Assembly: GCA_029465975.1 (NCBI GenBank)
Contig: CM055754.1
Span: 5,901,604-5,965,603, forward strand
Source of the DNA: Dallia pectoralis
Taxonomy: Eukaryota; Chordata; Actinopteri; Esociformes; Umbridae
Length of the DNA: 64,000 nucleotides
Direction: 5' to 3'
The notes under the pieces are model-generated. The model did no database searches and was not told where the DNA came from. It was given only the letters and a program-made list of their open reading frames with translations. Position 1 is the stretch's first letter. Each line of letters starts with the position of its first letter. A program made the translations under genes and the position numbers. Of the stretch, positions 34,147 to 48,940 are shown piece by piece.

Positions 34147-34269
34147 AACACTCCCCTGTTCCTCCCATTAATGCCTTTAGCCTCCTTCTGTCCAATCTCC
34201 TCACTGAACTGTCTGAGAAGAGGCCCCAACACCACTATGCCTGGTCTCACACACGGTCAAGGTCAAAAC

Positions 34270-34616
<347 letters not shown>

Positions 34617-34677
34617 CACACTTAGCATGCTCATCCTAGTCAAAGACACACCGCATTCTCATTTTGTATTTGTTTTC

Positions 34678-34803
34678 CATACAATTTTAATCCATCCAAT
34701 TGTAATCCAACCATGTGTAATCCATCCAAGAGTAATCCCATCCAATTGTAATCCAACCATGTGTAATCCATTCAAGAGTAATCCCATCCAAGTGTAATCC
34801 ACA
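34678..34803. repeat. TAATCCATCCAA-type repeat
   Basis: About 8 imperfect copies of a 15-16-bp word (GTAATCCA.CCAA), arranged in a higher period near 46-50 bp. Confidence 0.85.
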
Positions 34804-35552
34804 CTTCCAGAATCTAACGGCGGAAAATCAACTGACCAATGACAGCGACGCAGGAGCTTCTCTGCCTAATCAGACAGCCGTTCAACATGAACAGTAGGGT
34901 CTCACTGTTGGTCTCACTAGGTGCCCTGATTAAAGTGTGTGGTGTTGGGCTATTCTCATGTGTCATTACTATGGAGTGCGGAGGAGAGAGAACCTGTGGG
35001 ATGAGGAGAAGAGGTAACCTGTCACAGTATATCCGACACACAGAAGTAGAGAGTAAGAGCGAGACAGCGGGAGAAAGATAGAGAGGAAGAGAAAGGGGGA
35101 GACTGGGGGGAATACAGTATTTTTGCATAATAGAGAGAGAGAGCAGAGAGAGAGAGAGCAGAGGTCTCTGTGGGAATGAGGAAAACTGGACCACCTGTTG
35201 AGGGACAATTCTGCAACCCTTGACATGAGAGAGATGCATTTTCAGACAAAATGTCAAAAATATATTTCAGAAAAAAATGTAATGCCCAAAAGTTGGAGAC
35301 CATAATTCCAGTTTTCTAAGAACCCTCTGAGACCAGTGGATTTATCAGCACACCACATTCTAACAGACACTAGGATCTGACAAACCTAAAAACCTACATA
35401 TGTCTTATGCATTTCTAATCTTTAAATGGGCATCAAGTTACATCAAGTTATTTCATTGGTTTGAGAGAATCAGAAATAGAAATAGCAGGAGAGCTAGAGG
35501 CAAAATAGAAACAGAGATATAAATTAAATAGCATTGGCCAGGTCCTTAAATA
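34804..35552. other. intron sequence with GA runs
   Basis: GA-rich at 35045-35160. No exon is seen. The 147-codon minus-strand frame (34814-35257) is mainly a translated GA tract. Confidence 0.5.
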
Positions 35553-36290
35553 CATGGGATTTGTTTCAATAGGAAATATAGCAAAATGAATAAGAAATAT
35601 AGTTATTGATCAGGTTAGAAATAATGATTTTTAAATAAAATAATTATTGTGTCCGTCAAACTTTTTTCAAATAATTCCCATTTTCAAGCAATACAACCTT
35701 GCTAACCATTGACATTCTAGTTGTCAATATGTTGAGGTAATCAGAAAGAGATCTCAACCAATGCAAGCGTTGTCCACATGTTATGGCATGGCTGTGTAAC
35801 ATTAAGTGATAGGTAATAAAACCCACAACTGCTGATGCTCCAGATACTAAAATATAATGACATTTTTATTGCTTCTTTAATCAGCACAACTGTTTTCAGA
35901 ACCGGAAAGTGTTTTATTTTCGGCAAGTTCACGTTCGCAAACAAGGAATTTGTCTTCACCCATTTCTGAAACATTATATCACACATTGAAGGACAAATCC
36001 GAACCATACGAGCAAATTCTGCTAACATAATTTCAATGGAGTTATCTCCTGATTATTTTGCCTTTTAAAGTGATAACCTTGGATTCGCAAAAACAACGTG
36101 CCATTGGACCTCAGGAGTGATGGTTGCTGATAACGGGCCTCTGAACACCAATAGATACTATTGAAAACCAGCCATTTTCAGCCTCAGTCGTCATTTACAA
36201 CACTAACAATGTCTACACCTTTTCAGAGCAGCTTGATGTCATTTTAATAGACAAAACAGTTGATTTTCTTTTGAAAACCACAAAGTTCGG
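35553..36290 (-). mobile_element. internally deleted Tc1-like transposon
   Basis: The left part (aatgaataagaaatatagtt, ggttagaaataatgattttt) and the right part (gctgatgctccagatact, ttgcttctttaatcagcac, gtgatggttgctgataacgg) are both flanks of the same fish Tc1 family as at 1575 and 41630. The transposase body between them is missing: sequence jumps from the ...gaggtaatcagaaagag flank to the region beyond the start codon within about 70 bp. Confidence 0.7.
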
Positions 36291-36815
36291 GATGAAAGTG
36301 TAAATAATTAATGAAATAAAATGCTGCTCATATTCACTCTGAAATCTGAGGATAAGTTCAATAATGAAATATGACAGATGAATAGTTTTTTTTGATAACA
36401 CCAAATCAACTATAAGCCCATTGCTAAATATGCAATTTGTTCCACAGACCAAATGCATTAATTAGCTAATAAAAGGCAGGACAAGATGTAAAATCTACTC
36501 CTACAATGCTAATTATGACTATTCTTAGCCTATTGTCCCCTCAGAGAAAACATAATTATGTAGAGTTCACAGTCTGTTTGACAAATTATTTTCATAATTA
36601 CAAATCTGTTGCCCATATTGCTGCAAATGTCGGCCGCGGTCTCATCTCCACCCCCTTCAGATCAGCCAATCACCAAACGCAGACTAATGTGTGGATTAAA
36701 TGGACTTAAGTGCACACTGCCAAAGTCAGCATTCTACAATAGGAATGCTATTAACAGCTAACACATTCGTTGACAACACGGTGACCTACAAGAAAACACA
36801 GTGGGGTGTCGAGTG
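36291..36815. other. intron sequence, possible regulatory stretch
   Basis: AT-rich. The portion 36560-36715 (gacaaattattttcataatt, ccaatcaccaaacg, gtgtggattaaatgg) has a mix of homeodomain-type cores and a CCAAT word. No further support. Confidence 0.25.
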
Positions 36816-37090
36816 GGAGAGAGAGAGAGAGAGTGGGAGAGAGAGTGGGAGAGTGGGAGAGAGAGAGAGAGGGAGAGAGAGAGAGGGAGAGAGAGAGTGG
36901 GAGAGAGAGAGTGGGAGAGAGAGAGTGGGAGAGAGAGAGGGGGAGAGAGAGAGTGGGAGAGAGAGAGTGGGAGAGAGAGAGTGGGAGAGAGAGAGTGGGA
37001 GAGAGAGTGGGAGAGAGAGAGTGGGAGAGTGGTAGAGAGAGAGACAGTGGGAGAGTTTGGAGAGAGAGAGAGGGAGAGAGAGGGAGAGAA

Positions 37091-37132
<42 letters not shown>

Positions 37133-37289
37133 TGGAAGAGAGTGGAAGAGAGTGGGAGAGTGGGAGAGTGGGAGAGAGTGGGAGAGAGAGAGAGAGAGAG
37201 AGAAGGAGAAAGGGAGAGAGAAAGGGAGAAATGGAGAGAGACAGGGAGAGAGAGAAAGGGAGAGAGAGAGAGAGGGGTGACGAGGGGTT

Positions 37290-37320
<31 letters not shown>

Positions 37321-37440
37321 TGATGAGGGGTTAGAGAGAGAGAGAGAGAGAGAGAGGGGGGTGATGAGGGGGTTAGAGAGAGAGAGAGAGAGAGAGAGAG
37401 GTGACGAGGAAGGTTAGAGAGAGACAGACACAGAGAAAAG
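36816..37440. repeat. 625-bp (GA)n / GGGAGAGAGAGAGT purine tract
   Basis: Nearly pure purine on the plus strand, made of (GA)n, GTGGGAGA and GGGGTGATGAGGGG-type units. Frames on either strand (up to 290 codons, Ser/Leu or Arg/Glu only) are translations of the repeat. It lies about 370 bp from the assembly gap. Confidence 0.97.
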
Positions 37441-37811
37441 GGGGAGACCCGGCAAGAAAGAGAGAGGGAGACAAGGTGCAGAAGGAGGGGTAAAAGAAGA
37501 GGTGGGAGACCGATCGGGGAGAGAACTACAGAAAAAGAGGAGACGGAGTGTTGATGGTAGACATCAGGGGGGAGGGGGTGGGCTGATACTGTAGAAGGAT
37601 AGAGAGAGCGGAGTGCTCTTAACCTGGTGCGACGATGCATGTGCTCGTAAATAAACATCTCCAGAGATTATTCTGAGCACGAAAGGCCAGACCTGGCCAG
37701 CTGCAGCGGGAGCCTGAGGTTAGGAGATGGGATGTACACTCAACTGACACTCTGACACACACACACAACCCCCCAAAACGTATGTATATATACAGTACAT
37801 GCACACTATGC

Positions 37812-38311
37812 NNNNNNNNNNNNNNNNNNNNNNNNNNNNNNNNNNNNNNNNNNNNNNNNNNNNNNNNNNNNNNNNNNNNNNNNNNNNNNNNNNNNNNNNN
37901 NNNNNNNNNNNNNNNNNNNNNNNNNNNNNNNNNNNNNNNNNNNNNNNNNNNNNNNNNNNNNNNNNNNNNNNNNNNNNNNNNNNNNNNNNNNNNNNNNNNN
38001 NNNNNNNNNNNNNNNNNNNNNNNNNNNNNNNNNNNNNNNNNNNNNNNNNNNNNNNNNNNNNNNNNNNNNNNNNNNNNNNNNNNNNNNNNNNNNNNNNNNN
38101 NNNNNNNNNNNNNNNNNNNNNNNNNNNNNNNNNNNNNNNNNNNNNNNNNNNNNNNNNNNNNNNNNNNNNNNNNNNNNNNNNNNNNNNNNNNNNNNNNNNN
38201 NNNNNNNNNNNNNNNNNNNNNNNNNNNNNNNNNNNNNNNNNNNNNNNNNNNNNNNNNNNNNNNNNNNNNNNNNNNNNNNNNNNNNNNNNNNNNNNNNNNN
38301 NNNNNNNNNNN
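37812..38311. other. assembly gap, exactly 500 N
   Basis: A run of 500 Ns, a round number that usually marks a gap of unknown size. Open frames made of X residues across it are meaningless. It lies in the babam2 interval where one exon is unaccounted for. Confidence 0.99.
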
Positions 38312-38913
38312 TCCTTCATGCCTGGGGGAAGGGGATCAATCGCAATTCCAGGCCCAAGACGGATTTAGGAACTGTGAGTGGATCCATTGAGAAAGAAAAG
38401 GAGACAGAGGAAACATCTGATTGGTTTAACACCGTGTTAACTTAGCTACGAGTTGCTGCACAGATGACTGGAAGCACCAATCAAATCATATCTTTGATGT
38501 TTTAATTTCATCCCTTCCCCCATCTTCATATATCTGCATCGGCCCTGTGTTCCTCGAGCTACGCCCCGTGTTCTCTGACGAATCGTGGCTAGCGCAAACC
38601 GACGTGGAGAGGAAAGCTGAGGCGTTACTCAAATGCCTTACAGTCGGTTTGAACTCATCCGTTTGTGCTAATCGCTGCCCTTCGCCGGAATCTCTCACAC
38701 AACCATACGGTGTTTAGGTTAAGGCACTGCACTACCAGCTGTTTAGCCGGGCTACTCTGCACAGCTGACCCGGTAACTGGACTCGGCACAATGAGGGCTG
38801 AGGAGCAGAGAAGACGCTTATGCATCAAATGGCGTGAAGCGTTGGGCAGAGGCATTGGTAAGCTTGTGTGCACACAGAGGCCCTGGACCGAATCTTTTAA
38901 GTCAAAGCGTGTA
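38312..38913. other. unique intron sequence right of the gap
   Basis: No exon, repeat or transposon recognised in the 600 bp between the gap and the TA tract. Confidence 0.45.
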
Positions 38914-38924
38914 ATTAGGTTAGG

Positions 38925-38996
<72 letters not shown>

Positions 38997-39011
38997 TCTA
39001 CCTAACCTAAT
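38914..39011. repeat. (TA)n tract inside a 12-bp perfect inverted repeat
   Basis: Arms ATTAGGTTAGGT (38914-38925) and ACCTAACCTAAT (39000-39011) are exact reverse complements. They flank about 28 TA units and a short CA run. The whole could extrude as a cruciform. Confidence 0.9.
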
Positions 39012-41629
39012 CGCTATTGCAGTTGTGTTTAATAAAAAAAAAACAATTAGTCTCAAAACAGCTGGATACATTCTTTACATCAGTGGTTCCCTTTCTCTGA
39101 GTGAGGACGGTGGCTATAATATAACAGACATTTAAATTTCCACACCACTGGATCCAATGCCTTTAAATGACCCATCTGAATTAGCTTTGGCGGTTCAGTT
39201 CGTGTTTCAAGACTTATCTCGGAAGCAATGTGAATACAATTGTCAGGGCCAGGCAGGAAAATAGGACCTCTTCCTCCCGAAAAAACAACACATCGCACAA
39301 TCCGAAGAGCGATAACAAAATAAAGGACACGGCGTCCCGAATAATTTCGGCGTGCGGTTATGTGTGCGCGTGTGTGTGTGTGTGTACTCGGGGTCACGTC
39401 TCATCCGGTCAGTCGTCACAGGCAACCGTGTAGACGGGGAAGGAAGGATGTAGGGCAAAAGACAATAGGGCCAGTGTCTGCCTGGCATCCAAATGTGTCG
39501 CTTGATTGAATCAGCTCGCATCAATACAGTGGACGTCTATGCAAGTAAGGACCGCACTCCTCGCCCCCAGGGTTGCAATTCTGGGCTCCAGGACTTCACT
39601 ATCTGGGATGGACTAAGACAGACAAGAAGGTGGGGGAGGTGGAGAAGTTAGACGAACAAACAGGCAAGGCATAGTCGTTTCCCCATTTTGTCACTGTCAA
39701 GGCCAGGCTGCGTCAGCCACTGGCGAGGTAACCTAACAAATACTTATTCTAGAGCGACGCTCGCGGAAATAAACGTATCAAGAAGTGGAGAAGAACATTG
39801 GGTTCTTCCGCATGGGTGACGCTGTGTCATTGGACTTCTGAGGGCTTTCGTCTCAGATGGACAGTCAAAGATACCCCCGTGTTGAGATGATTCACTTTTT
39901 CTTGTCCCAAAGAAGAGCAAGGAGCTGTCAAAAGTCATAAGACATCATAGAAATAAAAATAACAGACTTGGTAACAGACTTGGTCTGTTTTTGGCGATAC
40001 GCTAATCAACACGCAGTTACCTTCTATCTGTGGATCCAAACCTTCAAACCTCTCGATTTTGGAAAATAATCACCCTTAAGAGTTTCCAGTGTCCGAAATC
40101 TTGACTTCCACAATGCAAAACATCAGAGGTTTGGAATTGTCAATGTGAATATGAGGTGAGGACCAACTTCACCCTGGCTTACACATATATGTGATCTAAT
40201 TTTCAAGTTTGGTCTAAAGATGATCGTTGTGAAATCCTACAGCTTCATTGTCCTGTAACAGGCGTGTCTTAATTAGTCAATCATCTGGTCTACAGCATTG
40301 TAAAGACTGAAAACAAAACCCACCTACTCATTTTGAGACACATTTCTAATAGCTAGAAGGTAAGCAATATAGTGGTTGGAAACTGCATGTGTAGAAAAAC
40401 GAGAATGGTAGAAAAACATTTAAATAAGAAGATGCTCTTTGAAAATGTTTATAATGCTGGCTACAATACCAGCCACCTCGAAAAAGCAACAGGCCCAAAG
40501 GGCTCTGAAAATCCCAAGCAAGAAAGAAATGCCTCAGTGTGTTTGTTTATGCTCAGATTCGATGCTTCAGCAGCTATACACTTGCGGGCCCGAGAGCCAA
40601 GCAAAGAGCAGTAAGGTAACATCATTATAAAAAAACTCCCTACTCTCCACAGGCCATTGGCAGGGCCTTAATGAAGAGCCAAACGAGTCTCCAAAATGAC
40701 CCTGGGAGGACAAGTGCGACTCCGGGAGGGACTCCGTGGGAAAGTGGGAGAACAGGGGCAGTAACTAGCTGCACACCCTGGGAGTGCGTGAGTCAGCCCC
40801 AAAGACTGGATTTAAGAGAGAGAGTGGAGGGTAAGTGTGTGTATGGGTGTGTGTGTGTGGTTGCCCCAAGTCAAGCCTTCACATGGCCACGACTCCACTT
40901 CATTGCAAGCCTTCTCTTCTCAGTTCATCTATTCCCTTCCGCTTGTTCCTTTCCTCCAGCCTCTGGCATCTCCTCTCTGTGACATGTGACAGGTTGGAGA
41001 TGTGACAGCTGTCCTTACGCCAGACCATGTCCAGCCAAAGTCACCACGCGCAAACACACATAAGCGCGCGCGCACGCATGCTCAGAAGTAAACAGACGAG
41101 GCGGCTCACTCAATAAGGACGTCATGTAGGTAGGTCCGTCTTATTTGCCTGTCTTCAAATGTCACGGGCCATGTGACGGGGCAGCTTGAGTGCCACGGGG
41201 GTTATCGCGTGAGGATGAGAGCAGCTCGGAGGCTTGCTCCGAGATTCACCGTCCGCCTGTCGTCCTGTGTGCCGGACGCCGCGTTTCAATGCCACACCGC
41301 AACCTGCCAGTCGACAGTCTGAGAGGAAAATACAAATGTTGAGGTCCACATTGGATATGGTAATGAACTAGAAAATGAAAAACAGCAAAACATGTAGGTG
41401 GGAGTCGGCGAGATTTTTAGGAGCTCTGACATTTCAGTCGGTGCTCGCAGCTAAATGGTTCCCCTCAAGAGAGGAACCAACCAAACAAAAATGGCGGAAT
41501 TTGATCCCAGGCTTTGTCAACTGAATGTTGGATTTTTGTCCTTTGTGCAGAATCAACATCCCACCAACGACAAGCAGATGGCGAACATATTAAAGACAAA
41601 AAGATAAATACTTGACACTACCTGCTCAA
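39012..41629. other. intron sequence, no gene seen
   Basis: Short GT runs at 39366-39386 and 40837-40860, and a CG/CA run at 41046-41077. The CpG density is moderate around 41160-41300. Open frames lack known domains. Confidence 0.4.
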
Positions 41630-42015
41630 AAAATTGGGGTCACTTAGAAGGTCCTCGTTTTCTATGAAAAACATACATGACTTGACTTAGTGAAGTAAAT
41701 TTAGTTAAATAAATAGGTCATTTAGTCATTGATAAAGTGAAAAATAATTATTTTTAAACAAATGTCCTTTTTAACTGTGCTTTTACTAAATAATTCCACA
41801 ATTACTGATGCTCAAGATAGTCAACAAGTCTAAAGAATGCCGGTTTTATTGCTACTTTAATCATCACAAACGTGGTGCACAAATAACTGCTTTTCAGTGT
41901 ACACATTGTTAATGTTTTCCTAGGATTTCCTAATGACAGCCTTTTAAAATGATTAGCAAACACACTGTGCATTGGAACACAGGGCCTCTGTACATCTATG
42001 TAAGGATTAACACAA
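41630..42015 (-). mobile_element. internally deleted Tc1-like transposon
   Basis: Starts with a good family end (ttggggtcacttagaagg, cctcgttttctatgaaaa). It then jumps to the far flank (ctgatgctcaagatagtcaa, ggttttattgctactttaat), deleting the transposase. Same family and orientation as 35553-36290. Confidence 0.75.
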
Positions 42016-42125
42016 AACATTTGAATGCTAGTGTCCCTGACAGAATCATAATCATGATTTTTGCATCCACTCAAACTGCCAATTAACAAATAGCCTTTAC
42101 TTAAATAAAGACCTGAAAAGGATCT

Positions 42126-42811
42126 GTTCCCAAACCTATACTCCACCCGTTCCCAAACCAATACTCCACCCGTTCCCAAACCTATACTCCACCCGTTCCC
42201 CAACCTATACTCCACCCGTTCCCCAACCTATACTCCACCCGTTCCCAAACCTATACTCCACCCGTTCCCAAACCTATACTCCACCCGTTCCCAAACCTAT
42301 ACTCCACCCGTTCCCAAACCTATACTCCACCCGTTCCCAAACCTATACTCCACCCGTTCCCCAACCTATACTCCACCCGTTCCCCAACCTATACTCCACC
42401 CGTTCCCCAACCTATACTCCACCCGTTCCCCAACCTATACTCCACCCGTTCCCCAACCTATACTCCACCCGTTCCCCAACCTATACTCCCACCCGTTCCC
42501 AAACCTATACTCCCACCCGTTCCCAAACCTATACTCCACCCGTTCCCCAACCTATACTCCACCCGTTCCCAAACCTATACTCCACCCGTTCCCAAACCGA
42601 TACTCCACCCGTTCCCAAACCTATACTCCACCCGTTCCCCAACCTATACTCCCACCCGTTCCCCAACCTATACTCCACCCGTTCCCAAACCTATACTCCA
42701 CCCGTTCCCCAACCTATACTCCACCCGTTCCCAAACCGATACTCCACCCGTTCCCAAACCTATACTCCACCCGTTCCCCAACCTATACTCCACCCGTTCC
42801 CCAACCTATAC
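42126..42811. repeat. 23-bp minisatellite, about 30 copies
   Basis: The unit CCTATACTCCACCCGTTCCC + (A/C)AA has a 23-bp period. A few copies are 24 bp through an extra C (ACTCCCACCC). The plus strand is C-rich with no G-rich counterpart. Confidence 0.98.
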
Positions 42812-42996
42812 CACCACTGTGGTTCTGGTCTAACACCAGACTCTACCACAGCTTCACTGTTCCTTAACTAACAAAGCAGTGTCACATTGAGCAATTTTCA
42901 TTTCATCTTATTCTGACGCTTTGATGTTGGAAGTTGACATTTTCAAATTCAGACAGAAGTGCACAAGGAGCAAATACATTTAATAATAACAGCCAC

Positions 42997-43086
42997 AATA
43001 CCATATATTATATATATTATATAGAATACCGTATATTATATATATTATATAGAATACCATATATTATATATATTATATACAATACC
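42997..43086. repeat. 28-bp AT-rich tandem repeat, 3 copies
   Basis: TACC(A/G)TATATTATATATATT recurs at about 42999, 43027 and 43055. Confidence 0.92.
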
Positions 43087-44211
43087 GTCTCAGAAGCTCT
43101 TTTGATCCACTCGCAGACATCACAAAGCTCTTTACATTGGTAAACAACAAGTTAACAGGACCGGCTTTAATGACAGGGCTAAAACCATTACAGGAGAATT
43201 AAAAAAAGCCCTCAAACTCAGCAAGACACAAATGAACACTCAAAGGCCAAAGGCGAATATTGAAGCACAATAACGTTTTGAAACAATGTGTGAATAGTGG
43301 CTCCCATATCTGCCCAGTCTAAACTCATCTCAGTCCTTGCATCCTCATACAGGAACCAGCTTCCCCTTTAGTCTTAGATAGCAGAGCCCCTATGCATTTT
43401 CACAAATCGCTAACACCACCGTAACAAACAATACTGAAAATAACTCCACCATTACCCCCCGACCTTGGCGCTGTGAAATAATACTCGTCTTTGTTTATCA
43501 TTTGTACTGTCTCCTATCCAGCACTGACTTCCGCTGACAACACATTTTTGGAGCGGAATGTAGTTAACCATTACATGTTAGGGTGGTTTCACCTAGCTAT
43601 CTTAGCATATATACGCGTTAAGTTGGTCGGGATAAAAGTTTCAGCGGAATTTTTATTATTGTAAAGCAATATTGCTTCACTGTTTACACGATGACACAGA
43701 AATAGTCAACATGGTAGTCTAAAACGTTCAACTGATTTCAAACAAGTCGCACAGCTGTGTGTCTGCGGTCGCATAAGCTTAACAGGTTAATGGAACCATC
43801 AAGTCCAAAGGCAGAAAAACGCATGAGATGCATAATATGTTTCGTTCGGACAGAATTATTGAATTGATTGATTGAATTACGGGATGTTAAAGGTAATGTT
43901 CCTAATTGAGTCCCAGTTTTGGGACAGTGTAGTGTGATCTCAGCAGTGAGATCTGCCCCCCCACCCCACACACACACACACAAAGCCTTCACAAACCAGC
44001 ATTCACATAAACAACTGGGGAGAGGAAACATCACTCCGTGAGCCAGTCAGTAGACCATGCTAAACAGCAGGTTAGACAAACAAACAGGTAGAGACTTTTA
44101 ATCATTAACTAGCCGGCCACATGCAGTCACATTGTGTGCCGTGTGCCTTCAATCTGCCAATCACACAACAAGGACGAAATTACAGAACGCAAATGGACAC
44201 ACACACACACA

Positions 44212-44242
<31 letters not shown>

Positions 44243-44514
44243 GCAATACCATGGCACAAAACGCTTCTCCAGCCTGTTGCCATAGTCACATCCAAGCTGA
44301 GGGTGTTGGTACAGCCAATGGCAGGCTGTGCTAGTTCCATGATGGCAGGTCCACGATACATTGAGAAAATAAAGCCATGATGACACCATTCATGATAAAA
44401 TGTTTCCCCACGTTTTCTGCTAATCCAAGTCTATTATTTAAAAAGGATAATTGATGACTAGAAACCACTTTTACAATTATGTCAGCACAGCTGAACCCGG
44501 GTTGATTAAAGAAT
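43087..44514. other. intron sequence with CA/GCAC run
   Basis: A CA and GCAC microsatellite at 44197-44243. No coding signal is supported. Confidence 0.5.
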
Positions 44515-44900
44515 CAATAAAACTTCTTTAGACTAGTTTCTGGAGCATTACATTTGAAGATACAGACGCCTCACAGGTCCTCAACAGGCAGGTTCAAGAA
44601 ATAGTACCCGTAAAAAACACCAGTTTCCATGTCAACGGTGAAGAGGCAACTCCGGGATGCCGGCCTTCTAGTCTGAGTTGCAACGAAAAAGCCATATCTC
44701 AGACTGGCCAATAAAACGAGAATATGAAAATAGGCAAAAGAACACAGACACTGGCCGGAGAAAGATTAGAAAATAAGTGTTATGTACAGATTAATCAAAG
44801 TTTGAATTGTGGAGGAGTGCTTGGTGCCATCTCTCAAGCATGGTGGAGGCAATGCTATAATCTGGGGGTACCTCAACAACTTGAAAACATGAATGCCAAA
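44515..44900 (+). mobile_element. Tc1-like transposase fragment, plus strand
   Basis: Family-typical stretches include gcctcacaggtcctcaac, gaagaggcaactccggga, aagccatatctcagactggc and ctcaagcatggtggaggcaa. The last encodes the LKHGGGN..I-WGY motif of Tc1 transposases in a shifted frame. Several indels break the gene. It is the same family as 1575-2160 but on the other strand. Confidence 0.8.
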
Positions 44901-45302
44901 GTTCGACAGAGCTCTAATTGCTTTCTTGCGGACAAAATTCAGTCTTCGACAAAAGCAACGTTTGAAGGATACAACCATTATCTCAATTAAAAAGAATTTC
45001 CTTCTAACCTTGTCAATTACTATACTTTCATTTTTCCTCATTAAAACTAATTTCACGCGTCCTTTGACAGACGACATAAGAAAGGAACGAAGCATCGGCA
45101 AACCTCAAGAGAAGACGTAACGGGACGAATAGGAAGTCAAGATGGAATGTCTGTGGCTATACGGCGAACGAGCAAACGTTGGCTGGCGGATGACGTCGCC
45201 CGATGTAATATCTGCCACACTGACTCACCGGACTGGATGTGTTGCCAGACATTGATCTCTAGTCAAACTGGGAACATTTCAATCACGCTGTTTGCTAGAG
45301 TG

Positions 45303-47204
<1,902 letters not shown>

Positions 47205-47380
47205 AAAAAAACTCTTCAAGCTCTATCAAGTCAGTTGTTAATCATTGCTATAAAGCTTTTTTCAAGTCTTGCCATAGACTGTCAACCCAATATAAGTCAA
47301 CCCTGGAACTAGGCCACTCAGGAACAATGTCGTCTTGGTTAGCAAGTGTAGATCGGGCCTTGTGTTTTAGGTCAGCTGTT
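47205..47380 (-). mobile_element. Tc1-like transposon fragment (second family)
   Basis: actcttcaagctctatcaag, gttgttaatcattgct, caagtcttgccatagact and aggccactcaggaaca match, as recalled, the antisense of a Tc1-like transposase gene common in fish. Only about 175 bp remains. Confidence 0.6.
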
Positions 47381-48320
47381 CTCGAACTGATCCTCAGGGA
47401 CCACCAGCTGTTGCCTGCATTTCAACAATCCCAGATCTAGCATTCCCTACTGCAAATTTCAGGACATTTTAGCGTTTTTGTTCTTTTAATTACTTTGTAA
47501 AATTTTCATAATTAATTATAATTAATTAGCAACACTAACTTTAAATGTAATCCGTTTCCAACTCGGGCTGGAACATAAATCGGAAATGTTAACGGGGCTG
47601 AACACTTTCTGAAGGGACGGTATGGTTCTCATGCAAAATTATGAATTTGAAGAAGGCAAGAGCCTGATGGAATTGTGGTGCTTAGTAAGTACAAAACACT
47701 GTGTGAACCAGGCAGACAAATAGTAACCTCGAAGGAAATATATTGTCAGGCAATGTGAGAAGAAAAAAAACCCTGAACAAAACAGAAACCCCCCCGTCAC
47801 ACCAGCTAACCGCGTGCAAACAAATTCAGTGGCGATTCATTAGCGTCATGTGCACACTGGAATTAGTCAGTGCACCCGGCTTACACCTATTGCTGTGGCG
47901 CCATTAGCCAACGCTAAATGGCAGAATGTGTCATCAATGGAGCCGCATCACAACGCTGATGTCCAGATGACGCGATGCCTCCGGCGATAATGTCACAGAA
48001 CAAGTCATCACCAGAGCTAATGTACGCACCCGTCGCAAACAAATCGTTTGTCTAAACGGGCACTTGTGTGCGACCGCCGCGCTTCATGCGACGAAGAGAT
48101 TTTCCGGGCCATGTTTCCCATTTGTGCCCACTGTAACGACACTGACGATATGCAGTGTGTACAGTATGTCCATGGAATTACACTGAAATCTTAGTACACT
48201 GCATCCCATTTTCACAAATCCAAACAGAAAAAGCAAGACACATTATGGGTGGGGAGAGAGAGAGAGAGCCGAGAAAGAAAGCAGTGACAATGAGAGGTGA
48301 AGCAGACCACAATTAAGAAC
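47381..48320. promoter_or_regulatory. intron sequence with candidate conserved noncoding block
   Basis: The part at 47795-48110 is CpG-containing and non-repetitive, with ATTAG/TAATG cores (ggcgattcattagcgtcatg, gagctaatgtacgcaccc). It is unlike the decayed flanks. No homology evidence is available. Confidence 0.2.
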
Positions 48321-48671
48321 AGACAGACAGACAGACAGAGAGACAGACAGAGAGACAGAGAGAGAGACAGAGAGAGAGACAGAGAGAGAGACAGAGAGAG
48401 AGACAGAGAGAGAGACAGAGAGAGAGAGACAGAGAGAGAGAGACAGAGAGAGAGACAGAGAGAGAGACAGAGAGAGAGAGAGACAGAGAGAGAGACAGAG
48501 AGAGAGACAGAGAGAGAGACAGAGAGAGAGACAGAGAGAGAGACAGAGAGAGAGACAGAGAGAGAGACAGAGAGAGAGACAGAGAGAGAGACAGAGCGAG
48601 AGACAGAGAGAGAGACAGAGCGAGAGACAGAGAGAGAGAGACAGAGAGAGAGAGACACACAGAGAGAGAGA
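48321..48671. repeat. (GACAGAGAGA)n microsatellite
   Basis: 351 bp of AGAC tetramers then mixed 10- to 14-bp GACAGAGAGAGA units. Arg/Glu/Asp and Ser/Leu/Cys frames here are artefacts. Confidence 0.98.
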
Positions 48672-48940
48672 TAACAATGGAGACAAATTCGAGATGGATG
48701 AGTGGGATGGGAGAAGGGTGTTGAAGAGAGAAAAGATAAAGGTCAGACCTCTCACAGAAGTGTTGCCTTGCCGGTAACCAGCCTATATGAAGGGCATGCT
48801 CTGGTACCACGAGTGTCACAACAAGCAGGGGATTGGGAAGGGAACCCGGTTCCACTGCTCCGGGGCGCATACTTTCTTATAACACGGCCGTCACAGTGGC
48901 AGTGGGGTCATGGCTGCCGAGTGTGTTCATGGTAAGTGAT

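Noticed and set aside
36786..37658. 290-codon Ser/Leu-rich frame and Arg/Glu-rich frames opposite
   Set aside because: Translation of a (GA)n tract, with no non-repeat domain.
37720..38390. Open frames of about 200 residues across the gap
   Set aside because: They consist of Ns.
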